Of a stretch of 64,000 bases of DNA, positions 27,077 to 40,578 are shown one piece after another. A program made the position numbers and the translations under genes. The notes under the pieces are model-generated. The model was not told where the DNA came from, did not search any database, and was given only the letters and a program-made list of their open reading frames with translations. Each line of letters opens with the position of its first letter. Within the stretch, counting starts at the first letter, position 1. Source of the DNA: Metopolophium dirhodum (Eukaryota; Arthropoda; Insecta; Hemiptera; Aphididae). Location: contig NC_083568.1 of NCBI RefSeq assembly GCF_019925205.1, positions 22,938,393-23,002,392 on the forward strand. The letters are read 5' to 3'.

Positions 27077-30000
27077 AAACGTAATAACAGGTACCGATGC
27101 ACCAGATTGTGTGTATATAAATTCTATTTCTTGAAAAAACAGTGTAATAACTAACCGTATATGTCTGCTAATTACAGACGTTTAGATATTTATAAACAAA
27201 TGTATTATTTATTCGAATATTATATTATGACCAAGAGTCAAACTTATGTACGTCATGATAATATTGTTATAATAATATTATATAGCGTATGAACGAATTA
27301 ATCCATCGTCGTGATTTATGTCGTCCTTATACATAGTATAATAATATTATAATCGTAAGAGATATGAAAAGTTTTCATATTAATAAAATATAATATGTTG
27401 TTGAAAAAAAAACAAAAATGTGCGTACACATACGACGCTGTCATTAAATAAAAATACAATATTATGATATACCGCGGCATATATTATGCGGTATCATAAG
27501 AGAAAAATTACAAAACACAAGTGCCCGCATACGGGTTAGAAAAAACGAGACCCACATTTAGATTTTCGGGATGACGGTTGGCGACACGTTGGGAGACGAT
27601 CGGTTAATACTTGTCAGGGATTTTTATACAACCCTATCGCCCCATATATTATCCTGAAACTCGACGAAAACTACGGTTTGTTTAATTTCCCGTTGCATTA
27701 ATGCCCGAGCGTACTATATATTATCTATGGAGGTATTTTTAATTAAATTCCACGAGCACGTGCACGGGAGGCATTCCACAAAACGAGAATCTCTATACTA
27801 CTACCTTATACCCAACGGAAGCACAATATTATTTTCTACTTCTTCTATCGACACGGTTGCTTAACTAAACGGAAACGTAACCGCATGAATGATAATTCCG
27901 AAAACGTAATACCCTTTGTTTGTTTGTTAAACTTATTTTTTAAATTTTTTTTTATTCGATACGTATTACGATGACGATGTCCTACAACACGATATGTTAA
28001 TATAGTTTGTGTGTGGGATTTGTTTTACATCTGGACACCTTAGCTGTATTGTTCTTAGTAGTTCGTTTAATAGTAATAATATAAATACTTAACACGTCCA
28101 TTAAATACTATACTAATCGTTACTACTAGGTACTAACAATACTTTGTATAGGCAATAGGCAATTATAATGAGTCTTACGACAACTACTATAATTTATAGG
28201 TATTGGTTGTACTTGTAATGAACATATTTAAATACATATGACGCGTGTCACTAGTTATAATAGTTGCGTTGAATAATGCTCTTAAATGTATTTCAAACCA
28301 AAAACGTTTATCTATAAAATTGGTATTAACTATATATTATTATATTAGATAAATATAGGTACACAAGTAAGTGATTGCTCCAAAAATTTAATAATAATAT
28401 TGTTATGCGCTTAACACTAATGCATATACGTTTTTAAATTCTAAATAAAAATCAATAAAAACAACTTAAAAATAAAAAGATTTAATAAAATAAAAAATAC
28501 CTTACACGGTTGTACTGAAATTTCAACGATCCATCGGTATATCAATAAAAAAAGCCAATCACTCACCTGGAAAAAAAAAAAGGAAAAATGTCAAAACATA
28601 TATTGTTATAATAACCAAAGCACATTGTTCGTAAACGAATAGCATAAAAAATGTAACAACACGATATCAAATTATTTTAACATAATATAATGTTGTCGGT
28701 AAGGAAGGTTGATATATTAATAAAATACAAATAAATTCTAAAAGCATACACAAGCACCGGACCGTTTATTCGGCTGTGCGAGTATAATACAGTTTCAACT
28801 TTCAGCGTTTTCCATATGCTGTTGATTTGTTGGTCCGTTTTCGGTTTTGGCACCAAAGAAGTTTTGCTAAAAACCAACGGAATTCTGTCCTCTACACATA
28901 GCCTGCTGGTGGCTTATGTGCGACGTATACGATATTATAATAAATTGTGCACTGCTGTTATTATATGCAAGCAGACACTCCTATTCCGAACACCGATAAG
29001 TCACATGACCACGATAGATAAAATACGTAATGCATTTATATCATATTGTATATTATGCTCGTTTTCTTATTCTATTTTCTATCTCAGTCCTGCGACTAGA
29101 TCATAATAATAATAATATTAACAATGATATAAAATCATCGAGTACGACAGAGACCAACCAACCACTACCATGGTCCTTCTACATAATAGAAAAAGTAGTA
29201 GGCATTTTTATTTTTATTCTCGTAGTTATTATTTATGAACTGGAATTGGCGCCAACGAGCCTAGCGCAAAAGTTCCGTCTCCTTGGTCGGATACGTACTG
29301 TACCATTTTAGGGATGTTTTTAACGATTCCTATCTCCCCCAACCGCAATGACAATTCGCAGACACCAAACTGTATTTATTATTTTATGTCATGTGAATAC
29401 GCTTATTTTCTGGTTGCCATTTTTCTGACAAACTCATAACTTTGCTTTTTTATTTCTTAAGTAACACGCATTCGACGAAATTGATGTTTGGACAACTACA
29501 ATCTGGATTTATTTTTGTGCTTGTAAATATATATATATATGAAAATGTCAATTGTATTAAGCAAATTTATGTGCGAAGTTAACATCCAGCTGAGATTATC
29601 CCTATATTCCCTGGATATGTAAGTTTTGAAAGAACTCAGACTAGCTGTAGTATAATATCATGGTATATAAACAAAAAAAAAAATACACGGCATTGTGATT
29701 TTAATTTTGTAATAAAAAAAAACGTTAGAAATTATTTACAAATTAATGAATAATAAATTCCCACATATTTTTTTTAATAATATTTAAATTTGATATTTTT
29801 AAAAATAATACGAAATTGTACGATGTTAGTATTATGTTACCAGTCATCAATATACCTAGTTTTTATATTTTTCACATAAAAACACGTTCAAAGTTAATGA
29901 GGTCCATAGATTTATAAGATTTATCGTAGTTGTATTTTAAACAAATTTAATTCGGCCAGAGCTTAAAAATATATTTTATATTTAAAAACGAAAACGCCCG

Positions 30001-30675
30001 TATGTTACATATTATAATATTAGTACGAGTATAACATAAATGCAATAATTATGCTCCCAATTAAAAAAAAAAAAAAAAACTAAAAATAACCTATATGGAC
30101 CAGTTCAGTTTTTATATAGAAATACTTTGGGCATAAATTAATTACAATGATTGTACAAGTGCATTTTAAAAATTTAGCTGCAAGTCACGAATTGCACATT
30201 AAATAATCGCACCTGATTAATGTATGTATAATTGGTGAGTCCGTAAAAAGCAACACATTTTACCTCACGTTAAGTAATGTCAATCGATTTAACAGAAATG
30301 TAATTTACAATACATTTTAAAACTATATAATGAACTATTATACAAGGTTTTGAATAGGTATTTTAATTATCATATCGTCTCATTCGTGGGACTTAATTAA
30401 TTTAAATAGATTTATCTATGAGTGTATTATGCATACGCAACTATACGCGAAACGGTATTTATGTTCCTACTATGAAAATTAAACGGATTTATACGATATT
30501 AGATTGGTATAGGTACCTATAATTTACTCTTTGTGTTCACTCTCGAGTTCAAACTTCGGTTGGATTTACCTATAGTCATTAGAGAGCAGGCTATGTAATA
30601 TATTATTTGCAATTTCTTGGCACTAAATTATCATTATTTCATCTGGGATTGAAAAAAGCAAACACGTGCGATGAC

Positions 30676-30754
30676 CTGTCAGTTTTTAACACTAATTCAT
30701 GCACCGATAACTTATAGTGTCTTCATTAAGGCTAAAGCCTATTAAAACTGACAG
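30676..30754. repeat. Short element-like inverted repeat
   Basis: CTGTCAGTTTT at the left is mirrored by AAAACTGACAG at the right, 79 bp end to end. The interior arms do not pair well and no duplication is visible. It could be a very small MITE remnant or chance. Confidence 0.3.
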
Positions 30755-31491
30755 TTTATATACAAGTCGTTAATGATAAAAATTAGCAAACCACGTAATT
30801 TCACTTAGGCCGGCATGAAAGGAAACCAAAAGATTACTCGTGCCGCGAAAATGCGTAGAAAAAATAGTTTAGTTGCATCATGAGAAAAAGATCTACTGCG
30901 GCAGTAGTCGATTATTAATGTGATTCTAAAAATATGATGTCTCTATTTCCAGTTTTAACCTAATAATATACAAATACTAAACTTAATAATATGTTTCGAG
31001 AAAGAACATGACACTTAGCTAGATATATGTCAACAAAGTGCAATGTTTACGGTAGTTCAGAAAATATTATTCAAATTGTTCTGTAAAGCTGACACTCGGC
31101 CAACAAAATCTACTTCGGCTTGAATAGTGTATCATACAAATTCCTTTAAATATTATAATAGGTAATACATCATAATACGAACTATTAATAAACGTATATT
31201 TATTGGTCAATAGCTGCGAGAATGCAGATCCAAAATATATTAAAAAACGTATAGGTATATATTATATAGTTATAATTTAATGTAAAATTAAGTATATGTA
31301 TTATAATATTATGTATTTTCGACAGTACCACCACTATAACAGTACCTACCTACCTACTATACCTATATCATTTTATGCTACAACGTAAAAGCAACCAATA
31401 ATAACTTTGATATGGATAATAATATTAAATAGTTAATTAAACACACAATCATTAAAAAAAATAAATTGATTTTTATGATACCATGGCATTA

Positions 31492-31505
31492 GGTAGGTAC
31501 CTACC
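31492..31505. repeat. 14-bp palindrome GGTAGGTACCTACC
   Basis: A perfect palindrome of the TAGGTA/TACCTA family. Tandem CTAC/CCTA units also occur about 160 bases to the left (near 31344-31358). Confidence 0.8.
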
Positions 31506-34162
31506 GCTTATAGGTCCGTTCAAGGTAGTCTAAAGCTAAACAACTATTTAGTTGATTAAAAATATACATAAAATGAATCTATTTTCAAATGAACGTCTTA
31601 TAACATAACGTATTTGAAATGACTCGTCGTATACGAATATGATACTATTATGTGTGTGTTTTTTTAAATAATCCAATTCACAAAAACCGAGATATTATTA
31701 TTACAATATGAACGGTTAAAATCTCATTACTCTGCCATTACTCATCTCATCAAAATATTATGTGTATATATGTATACACCAAAATAGCGAACCTGCAGTA
31801 GTACGTATAGATAATAATAATATGTAATTGTATATTTTTTAATATTTATAATTTTGATAGATAGCTTTGAGCGTATTATATAGGTAAAACTTTATACATT
31901 TTAATTAACTGTAGGACTGTCTATAATAATCTCGACTCGCCACAGCGAAAAAAAAAATACGTAATGTATACCTACCTGACGTTTATTTGCATAAATATGT
32001 TTTAAACAAATAATATTATGATTTTTAAATCGTTTTCGTTGTATATATTTTAATATTTTAATCGATAGTAATAATATAATATTATTGTGTCCTTCCAATA
32101 ATTTATTATTCTACGTGAGGCCTACCTGACCCGGGACGCAGTATTATTCATACAATAATAATTATTACTGTGAGTATAAAATACACTGGCTAATTTATAA
32201 ATACGGATTAATTTGAATATTAATTCATTCAATTTTAAGTATGATTTAAACTGAGCCGAGAGTTTGAGAGAAAAACGGTAAATCAATTAATTTAATAAAT
32301 TAATAAAAAAATAAATAAAAAATTACTTAGCTGTGAATAGGTAAAACGAAATGAGAAATAGAATGAAGAAACCTTGGAGCTTCATACCACTGCCGTTAAT
32401 ATTAAAAAATAAATACAATAGAATATCACGGTTTTTCTGGCACTTGCTTGGCTAAACGCCAAAGAAAAAGTGACAAATTAACATAGTTTGTTATTCCACG
32501 GAAACAATAACTTTCAAAAACACTCCGAGTAGAGTGGAGTTTTGTTTTGTTCTATTATTTTTATTTTTTTTTATTGTCCTTTGAAAACACACACACGAGT
32601 TTCCATTAAAAGCGTTTTCCGGTGACGAAGCGCGTAGACGAACAAAAAAAAAATGTCATCCGTTCAAAACTGGTTTTTTGGTTTTTATAATTTTATACGG
32701 ATAACGATGAGAATATTATTCGTGTGCCCAAATCCCTTTGCTTTGTCAAAACAGTAAACATCTAACTGATGTGTGGGAATTCACAAATCTTTGTACGCCG
32801 ATCACGCAGATTGCATTAACATAACCTGTTAAGTTTTAATTACTAATCAACTATATTGAACATGCAATCCAAAATCACTATTGGCTGTATAATAGTTGTT
32901 GTATTGCCTCAATTGATTTTAACATTTAGTAATTATAATTACACACACATTAAAATTAAATTCTACCCACATACATATAATAATATATGATAATATAATA
33001 TTTGCCCGTTATTATTATTCGTGTATAATAAATAATGTTATACGATAGTGATGAGACGCTTTCGATTTCTATATGAGTGACTTTTCTGAAATCATTACTT
33101 GAAATAATTTAGCTGTTGCAGTGATCGTTCCTTTTTACAATGATGCATATTAAATAAACAAATCTGACACTATGATATAAATATCAGATCGCACGAGAAC
33201 ATTATTATTATTCTATAGAACTTATTCAATATCAGACATTAGGTACTATTCTAATACGTGTTTTTATCGTTCTAATGTAGACAGTATGTACCTATTGCAT
33301 TGAATAATATATAACGTGAAATCAGTTTATTAAAGTATAACTGTTTTATAATATTTGTTATTCAAAATTACAGTTGTGAGATTTCACATCGCTCGGATAA
33401 TAAGCACTTGCATATTATATAGATAGAGTTGCATCATATACAAATAAAATATGAACACTGCAACAGTTACGATCTCTGAACAGGCTAGTTCAATAATAGA
33501 CCAACTGAATCACTGCCTAGCAGTAATTTTTGATTAATTATTAAATCGTTGAAACCTACGTATCTAAAACCTGTAAAATTAAATTCTAGTTGTAGCGTGT
33601 ACGCGTAACTGTAATTGTTTCATAAAATCAATGCACACACGCTATTTGAATTAAGTTTGATACTTTATGTTATTATAATAATATGTATTATACTATACCA
33701 CTATATTTATAAATAAATAGTGGTTTTATAAAGTAATAAAAAAATGAACTTCTTCTGCGATTACACGCTACGTTATTATATACTTTATAGGTCGTTCTCG
33801 CATGTAATACGTTTATTATTTTTAATTCGAGTAGGTAGATATAGGTATCACAATATTATGTTGTTTAAATAATTGATTAAACAATATTATCTCATCGACG
33901 TTTGTCTGAGCGTTTCAGCGTATTTTTCAGTAGGCATGTGACATGACGACCAACTACGTATTGGGTTTGACTTGAAATACAAAAATTAAAGCGATTATTT
34001 ATGAAAATATTATGTATTTCACATGATACGGAACGATGAATAATATATTATCATTATTAAAATATAAATAAGGTTGTTTGACATAAACAATACCTAGGTA
34101 TGTTGTGTTATATACCCGTATAATATGTATCAGACGTGGTTTTTTTTCATCATCGTATGGTA

Positions 34163-34192
<30 letters not shown>
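34163..34192 (+). repeat. (AAT)n trinucleotide repeat
   Basis: About ten uninterrupted AAT units. Confidence 0.85.
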
Positions 34193-34193
<1 letters not shown>

Positions 34194-34580
34194 TACTGTG
34201 TACAACATAACAGTAATAGTATTTATATTGGACGCGACCGGTCAGGTTCTTTTCTATCACAGTAATATTTAGAATTTAGATGCCGAAACCGAAAACACTT
34301 ACATACGGTAATAAATAATAACTCGCGATAAGTATAGGCACGCACAGACATCATATGTCAGAAATATTTTTTTTCTCCCGTATATAGGTGATAGGTTTGG
34401 TAACTAGAAATGTGAACTACGACGGAAATAGTAGATCCGAACAATTTCACGATATTTGCTGGTATAGATAATAGCTCGTGTGATTATATCGCCTGTATTC
34501 GATTGTATAAATATCACAAATCGTAATATTGTTATATGCGTACATTGAAATAATATGAAATTATGCTCGAAAATCATTCA

Positions 34581-34619
34581 CTGCAGCTCGACCGTAATAA
34601 TGGTCGACAGCTGCTGCAG
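34581..34619. other. Imperfect hairpin with CTGCAGC...GCTGCAG arms
   Basis: The inner stem TCGACC/GGTCGA has the 8-base loop GTAATAAT. The outer arm CTGCAG pairs with CTGCAG across a bulge of about 5 bases on the right side. The fold is compact, but it is shorter than a typical microRNA precursor. Confidence 0.45.
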
Positions 34620-34859
34620 ACACGTCGCAATAATTATGTTATGGTCGACGAGCGTTGACAATATGTCTGATCGTATCCGTATTTTGCTACATCTCTAGCT
34701 CGCATCCGAAGTTCTACGAAAGATTGGCAAATATAGTATTATATACGCGGCGTGCCAGTGATATAATATTTAATATAGTATATTATAATGACTTCAATGA
34801 TAATAATAACAAAAACGCGTCAAACCCGCCACTATAATATTATATAACCACTGCGCGAC

Positions 34860-35230
34860 GATTACGCTGATGGTGTCGGGGGGGGGGCACATCCTCGGGG
34901 GCCCATTAATCCTATCCGTTATTATTACGAACCCTATCCGTCACACTCGGTGTACACATATAAAAATAATAATATAATATATACCGTCGTCGTCGTCGTC
35001 GTCATCAGAGGCGTCCTACTTCCACCCTCCACACGCCATCAACCACCCCCGACCGCCAAACCGCACTATAGCACGCGACACCCACGCCACTTCACCCATT
35101 CACCGCGCAGAGCCTGCGTGCGTGTTCGCGGCGGATTTATTGGCCACTCGAAATCCCTCAGTATAAAACGCCAAAGATCGCAACAGCCAATTCACCATAT
35201 ATTATAGCTGTTTTGCGTTGCGGTGGGAAA
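34860..35230 (+). promoter_or_regulatory. GC-richer patch with a TATA-like box
   Basis: This region is C/CG-rich and includes a run of 10 G (34878-34887), a CGT run at 34985-35004 and a TATAAAA string at 35162-35168 preceded by GC-rich DNA. A plus-strand transcription start near 35190 is conceivable. The open frame at 34950-35207 is made of repeat and compositionally biased sequence and is not called as a gene. Confidence 0.15.
34985..35004 (+). repeat. (CGT)n trinucleotide repeat
   Basis: Six tandem CGT units followed by CATC. Confidence 0.8.
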
Positions 35231-35344
35231 AAAATTCTCGTTAACGGAATATTAGAAGCGAATATTATAACATTAATATCTCGGGGCGTGTATTATGAAT
35301 GCATTGTTCACTGCTGCAGCTGATAAATTATAATAATAGTATAA

Positions 35345-35364
35345 GTGTGTATGTGTGTGTGTGT
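35345..35364 (+). repeat. (GT)n dinucleotide repeat
   Basis: About nine GT units with one A insertion. Six bases later comes ACAGGATGGT, which resembles the CAGGGTG-type ends of some insect repeats, though no partner end was found. Confidence 0.7.
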
Positions 35365-37433
35365 ACTATACAGGATGGTACAATAAGTGTCGATTATTTA
35401 TCATAAGCGAGAGCGCAGTGTTTGCAGGGTTATAAATGTTAAAATAATATTTGCAATTTTTTAGTCCAAAACGATGATAAACGTACGTAAAGTAATTTAC
35501 TGTGATTATTGTGTAAGATTCAAATAACGCCCCGTTCAGCATAATTTCCAATCGTATACCATTATAATTTAAGTTATTATTATAAGCAGAACATTTCACT
35601 CAAACAACTATACAACTGTTCGTTGTTTAGTAAAGTAATGAATGATTTTGATTTTTAAACAAAACGGCTGTAATAAAATATATTAGCTTTTACCATTTTC
35701 TAGCGTCAAAATGGTTGAAATTTGTTTTTAATGATCAAACTACTGTATATTGCATTATATTTGTGGCTGTAAAATCAGAAATCTCTGGAAGGCTAACACA
35801 CGATGTACACTCGTAAAGTTGACTTAGATTTCAGTTATTTTAATTAAAACTGTTATTTAGTTTAATAAAATAAATAGGACTACCGTGGTTAGTATATAAA
35901 CTATTGAACCGATGAATCTATTTATACAGATCGCTAATATATTTTTAGAAATGCCGGAACCGTGTTTGAAAATAGAGATAAATTTGATATCTAGGAACAT
36001 TAATTTGAACGAGTGAAAAATGCAGCTTTCAAATTTATATATTTTTTTAACTATTTCGTCGAAAATAAATATTATATGTATTATTTAAAAAAACAAAACA
36101 AAAACGACATGTACAGGGACACGGTATGAGATACATCCTGTACAAATATAAATATATTTTATGAGCTTACGAATCAGATGGATCGGTATTTTTATCGACT
36201 ATAATAATATAAATCATAAGAACAGCCGTTAGTGTTGGTTATGTTGGACGTTGGTGTTCGATAATGGTTGGAGGGAAGGGGGTAACAGTCGATTTTACGC
36301 ACACAAACGGCTTAATGTTTTTTTTCTCAATATAATCTATAAATTTGTCCGATACGATCTATAATATTTATAGAGTTTTATACTTTAATCACCTTTAAAA
36401 ATTAATGGATTTTATATAATAATAATAAAATAAGTACTTTATGTATACACACACCATAAAACAATAATTATTATTATGAAACTTTATTCGATCGAACATG
36501 TGGATACAATGCAATTTATATTAATTATATTTACTTCTGAGGTATGTGCAGTATTCAGTGCATGTGTTGGATAAATATAATATAGTTAAACCTTAAAACT
36601 AAATTGAAACTAAACATTGTACTTATAAAATATGCAATGTTCGTAAAATAAACGATTCAAAATTGTCTGTATAAACTATCTCTTAACGTAAAATGTAATT
36701 AGCTTTTTCGTTATAAATATTAATTTAACTAATAGAAACGTTTATTTTAATTAAAAAGAATATAAACTTAGCAGGTAGGCAGAAATATAATACTTAACCA
36801 CTAAATATTTTTGCTAAAAAATAATATATTTTACACAACGCACTGTAGTGATATTAAAACAAGGTATTATAAGACATCAACATGAATACGTCATTATTAT
36901 AAAATATAAATTAGGATGATAAAATTGTTTATGGTTCATAATACCATATAATGTGATGTGATTAATAACTTTTATAGAAATCTAAGTCATTTTGTCTTCA
37001 TTAAACGTTTTACCTAATCATAATATACGTAGGTATTAGTTAAATAAGAAAGAATTTTACGTTGAATATATAATAGATACATATATTTTTTTTATCTAAC
37101 ACAATAGTTAATTTGTATTTTATAAATTAAGATCATATTATCAAATACCAATAGTAACATTGTGTACATAATTACAACACAATACATACTTGACGATTTT
37201 ACATAAAAGAAGGAAGTGTGCTTACATAACATTTTTGTTAAAACAACATGTGTATATAGGACATTTTCTAAATTATTTTGTTCAACAAAATATTATAATT
37301 TATTTATTTTATTAATTTATTTTGCGTATTAACTCATTAATCAAGAATATAGTAAGTAAAATTAAATAGTGTTGTATCAAGATAGATTTGAATAGACAAA
37401 CATAAACTACATATAATTTAATAATTAGGAACA

Positions 37434-37441
37434 CATAATTT
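37434..37441 (+). repeat. Left 8-bp target-site duplication
   Basis: CATAATTT directly abuts the left terminal repeat of the element at 37442 and is repeated exactly at 38003-38010. Confidence 0.9.
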
Positions 37442-38002
37442 CAAGGCTGGGCAAGTTAATGATTTTTTTTAACTCAGTTAAGTTAATATGCACTAATAAC
37501 AAAAAGTTAAAAGTTAAAAGTTAATTTAACTATAGGTTAACTCAGTTTAGTTAAAAGTTAATACAAACGTTTTGTTAACTTTTTATTAAGTTAAAAAAAA
37601 GTTAATATGTTTATACAACGCTAGCGTACTTAATTTTTTTCCAACCCAAAACTAAATTATAGAATATAGTGTTAATACTTCATACAGTATTTCCATATAA
37701 GTTAGATTCGAATGATACAAATTTTAAACTTTAAACAATTTACGACACATATTTTTTGCCACGAAAACGAAATAAACTGAAATAGTGAAACATTATAAAA
37801 TTAAAAACAAAATAAATTAACTTAACTTACTTCTTAAAATGAAAAATTAACTCGTTAATTTCACGTTAATTAAGAAAGAAATTTAGTAAGTTAACAGTTA
37901 AGTTAATGAAAAGCCAAAAGTAACTAGTTAAGTTAAAAAGTTAAAATAAAATTAACTTTTTAACTTAACTTTAACTTTTTAACTCGTTAATGCCCAGCCT
38001 TG
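37442..38002. mobile_element. Non-autonomous hAT-type DNA transposon (MITE), 561 bp
   Basis: The element begins CAAGGCTGGGCA and ends TGCCCAGCCTTG, a perfect 12-bp terminal inverted repeat. It is flanked by a perfect 8-bp duplication (CATAATTT). An 8-bp duplication with CA..TG ends is diagnostic of the hAT superfamily. It has no transposase. Its striking feature is about 28 copies of AGTTAA or its complement TTAACT, packed in the outer thirds (37453-37610 and 37807-37990) and absent from most of the middle. Such subterminal motifs can be transposase-binding sites, or may let the element fold back on itself. The intact duplication suggests a fairly recent insertion. Confidence 0.9.
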
Positions 38003-38010
38003 CATAATTT
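38003..38010 (+). repeat. Right 8-bp target-site duplication
   Basis: CATAATTT, identical to the left copy. Confidence 0.9.
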
Positions 38011-38262
38011 AGATTTCCTTCACGTTACTCATAAAAATATAATTTCCACAAATTAAAAAGCCAACTCACAAAACCGTAAATGAAATAATGTAAAAACAAA
38101 ATGTGGACATGATCCGAGCACATAGTAATATGTTTGGAGTAGGGTGTTTTGTTAAGTAGGCCATTAGAGTATATAGGGTTAGGTTTTTTTTTTTTTTGAA
38201 ATTGATATGGGTACTAAATAAAATGTTTAACTGGAAAACCGTAAACAATTACATTTTGAAAA

Positions 38263-38290
38263 CCAGTGGCGCCAAAATCAATTTTTTTTT
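38263..38290 (+). mobile_element. Isolated CAGTGGCG-type transposon terminus
   Basis: CAGTGGCGCCAAAATCAA resembles the end of CAGTGGCG-type insect elements. No inverted partner was found downstream, so it is either a solo remnant or chance. Confidence 0.2.
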
Positions 38291-40293
38291 CATACATTTA
38301 TATTGCAGCAGACACCAATGCCATTAGCAATATTTGCGTTGAAATGTCAACAAATATGCCTCACAGGCGATGTCCCCAATTATTTATACTGTGATCGTTC
38401 ATTCGTTGCACAAATATAAAATTATACGTAAAATACAAGCACAGAAAATAATTATTTTAATTGGAGTTAATTTTTTAGGCACAAAGTAAAATTTACATTT
38501 CAATTTTAAATGTTTTCTTGGGTAAAAATACTTTATAAAAGATAATTATTGTCGGTCAAAGTTTTTGAATTATTCCCCCAAGTGCTCCGTACAACCCCAG
38601 TGTTCATAAATTGTATTTATTAATTGTTTTTCTTTTTCCGTCATTTGTTCAATGAACGATTTATAAAATCTGAAGACAAAAATTTAAACAATAAACACAA
38701 TACATAACATTTATTCGACATACTTTTACCATTCAAATGTTCACGTGCGATTCATATAAGTTATATCCATTACCATTAAATATGCAAAAACTGAAACGTA
38801 AAACCAAAATAGATATTATATTTTTTTTTTTTTTGGTATTCAATATGTTACAAAAAGAGAACAATAAGAATAATTGATAGTAAATATAAGTTAAAATAAA
38901 AATAAAAATAGATTAGCGTAGTAAAAATATGAATTTGTATAAGTACTGTTAATTGCACAGGTACAGTAACAGACTTTCTGCGTTTTTTTTTTTGTACGAA
39001 ATCTTTTCTTTTTTTTTTTATTAAAAATATTGAATTACAATCTATACAACTTCTGTACAATAAGTAATTTTGATTTAAGATATTTACACAGCGAGACTGA
39101 CAGATAAGGGAGAGCAATCAGTAGTGCCACCCGATAGATTACTTGCACGAAATCTAAAATACAATTCTACTGCTGGATATCAAATGTAAATGAAATTGAA
39201 TTCTGTAAAAATTTAATTACAAATTGTCTATTAGATGGAATGTGACTGTTAAATTTAAATTTACTAAATTAAATTTGTTCTACAAATATTTAAAATATGT
39301 TCACATATGATAAAACAATTAATCTAGTATATTATCAAACGACTGTTCTTAAAATTTATTTGTATATAACAATATATTTTATTCATCTAAAATACCTTTT
39401 TGCTATGCACGTACTAACAGTTGTTTGTAAAAACGAATCTTATTGGCCTTATTTGGCTATTGAATGGGTGACAACTAGTAAAAATTAAAAATATGTTTTC
39501 ACATAATTATAATATTTTTATGAAATATTATTGATATAATATTATTATACGCGTAGTGCGTACGTGTAATGTGTGTCAAAATTGCGTTACAGATAAAAAA
39601 AACAAGTGGAGACAAAATTTCGGATCAACTAGAAAACAAGACGCGTGTTTATAAAACACCCACTATAGTCGAGGCACGTGAAAGTTCAGTATTTTGTTTG
39701 ATGGATACGAATATAGCAATAAATTGTTATACCATAGGTACTGTTTCTCTATTTGGGGGGTTTTTTTTCGTATTACCCCCTAAATCGATACCTAAAAAAT
39801 ACGTTTGGCAATCGTGACGGCAAAGAGCAGCATACATTGCCCCGCCAGACCGTAGCTAGTAGGTAGGTATTAGTCCTGACTTTATGAATTATGTAGGTAC
39901 ATCGGACCATGCGACGTGCTAACCCGACCACGCTCCGACCATCGATAATCCTTTACCTTTTACTTCGTTTTATCTTTATTTATTATTCTTTTCAACAAAC
40001 ACAAACTCACGTCCGTTGCACCCGGTGACGGATCGCTTGCAGACGACGGCGACGGTCCAATATATAATGTGTTCTTAATCACACGCGTGAGTAGAATATT
40101 TAGATAGGAAATGGATTACGGCAGAATGATTTCTAATAGCCGTCAGACACTACGGTGTGCATCGTTGTATATATTATAATATTATGCTACATTGTACATT
40201 GACGTTGATCGGCCGCGATGAGGAGAAGGAGTAGGACGAGGAGGAGGAAGGTCATTTTCGTGATTGGTCCCCCGCAGCTAACGCTACATATTG

Positions 40294-40353
40294 TAATAAT
40301 AATAATAATAATAATAATAATATAAAAACTATTACCTATTATTATTATTATTA
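40294..40353 (+). repeat. (AAT)n followed by (ATT)n, facing microsatellites
   Basis: About ten AAT units (40294-40323) are followed 13 bases later by about six ATT units (40337-40354). Together they form a long self-complementary stretch capable of a hairpin. Confidence 0.75.
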
Positions 40354-40499
40354 TATATTATTATTGCCACCGCGAGTGTATACTTTTGGCTTCAATGGAG
40401 CGTTATCTACAGGGTGATTAACCAAATACGAACTCGTGTTTTGTACCTTTGAACTACACATTCGTACTGTGATTTTTGAAATTTTTTATTTTATATTGT

Positions 40500-40578
40500 G
40501 GGGGGGAGGGGGGTTGCAGAACGATATTTTAAAATACCTACTTAATCTCGTATTTCAAACTAGAACCCCCCCCCCCTC
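40500..40578. other. G-run and C-run inverted repeat
   Basis: GGGGGGGAGGGGGGTT at 40500-40515 is mirrored by AACCCCCCCCCCCTC at 40564-40578. The arms could form a very stable hairpin, or G-quadruplex and i-motif structures on opposite strands. A CAGGGTGATT string stands upstream at 40411-40420, so the pair may lie inside a small repeat element. Confidence 0.6.

Larger units (their letters stand above)
23963..37433. other. Gene-poor stretch, no supported coding sequence
   Basis: AT-rich DNA with homopolymers (17 A at 30063-30079), AAT microsatellites at about 27041-27075 and 34163-34192, a CGT run at 34985-35004, short inverted repeats and a GC-richer patch at 34860-35230. Open frames here are short, AT-driven or repeat-driven. 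I recognised no protein family on either strand. Confidence 0.6.

Noticed and set aside
28816..29311. Two overlapping plus-strand open frames
   Set aside because: Overlapping frames in AT-rich DNA with no motif. They do not join into a coherent protein.
38160..38190. GGGTTAGG string resembling the insect telomere repeat TTAGG
   Set aside because: A single copy followed by poly(T). No tandem array, so not telomeric.
39569..39817. Plus-strand open frame with a charged, protein-like segment after a TTACAG acceptor-like string
   Set aside because: The segment (KKTSGDKISDQLENKTRVYK) looks plausible for a small exon, but there is no good donor, no family match and the downstream half is low complexity. 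It would need RNA evidence.
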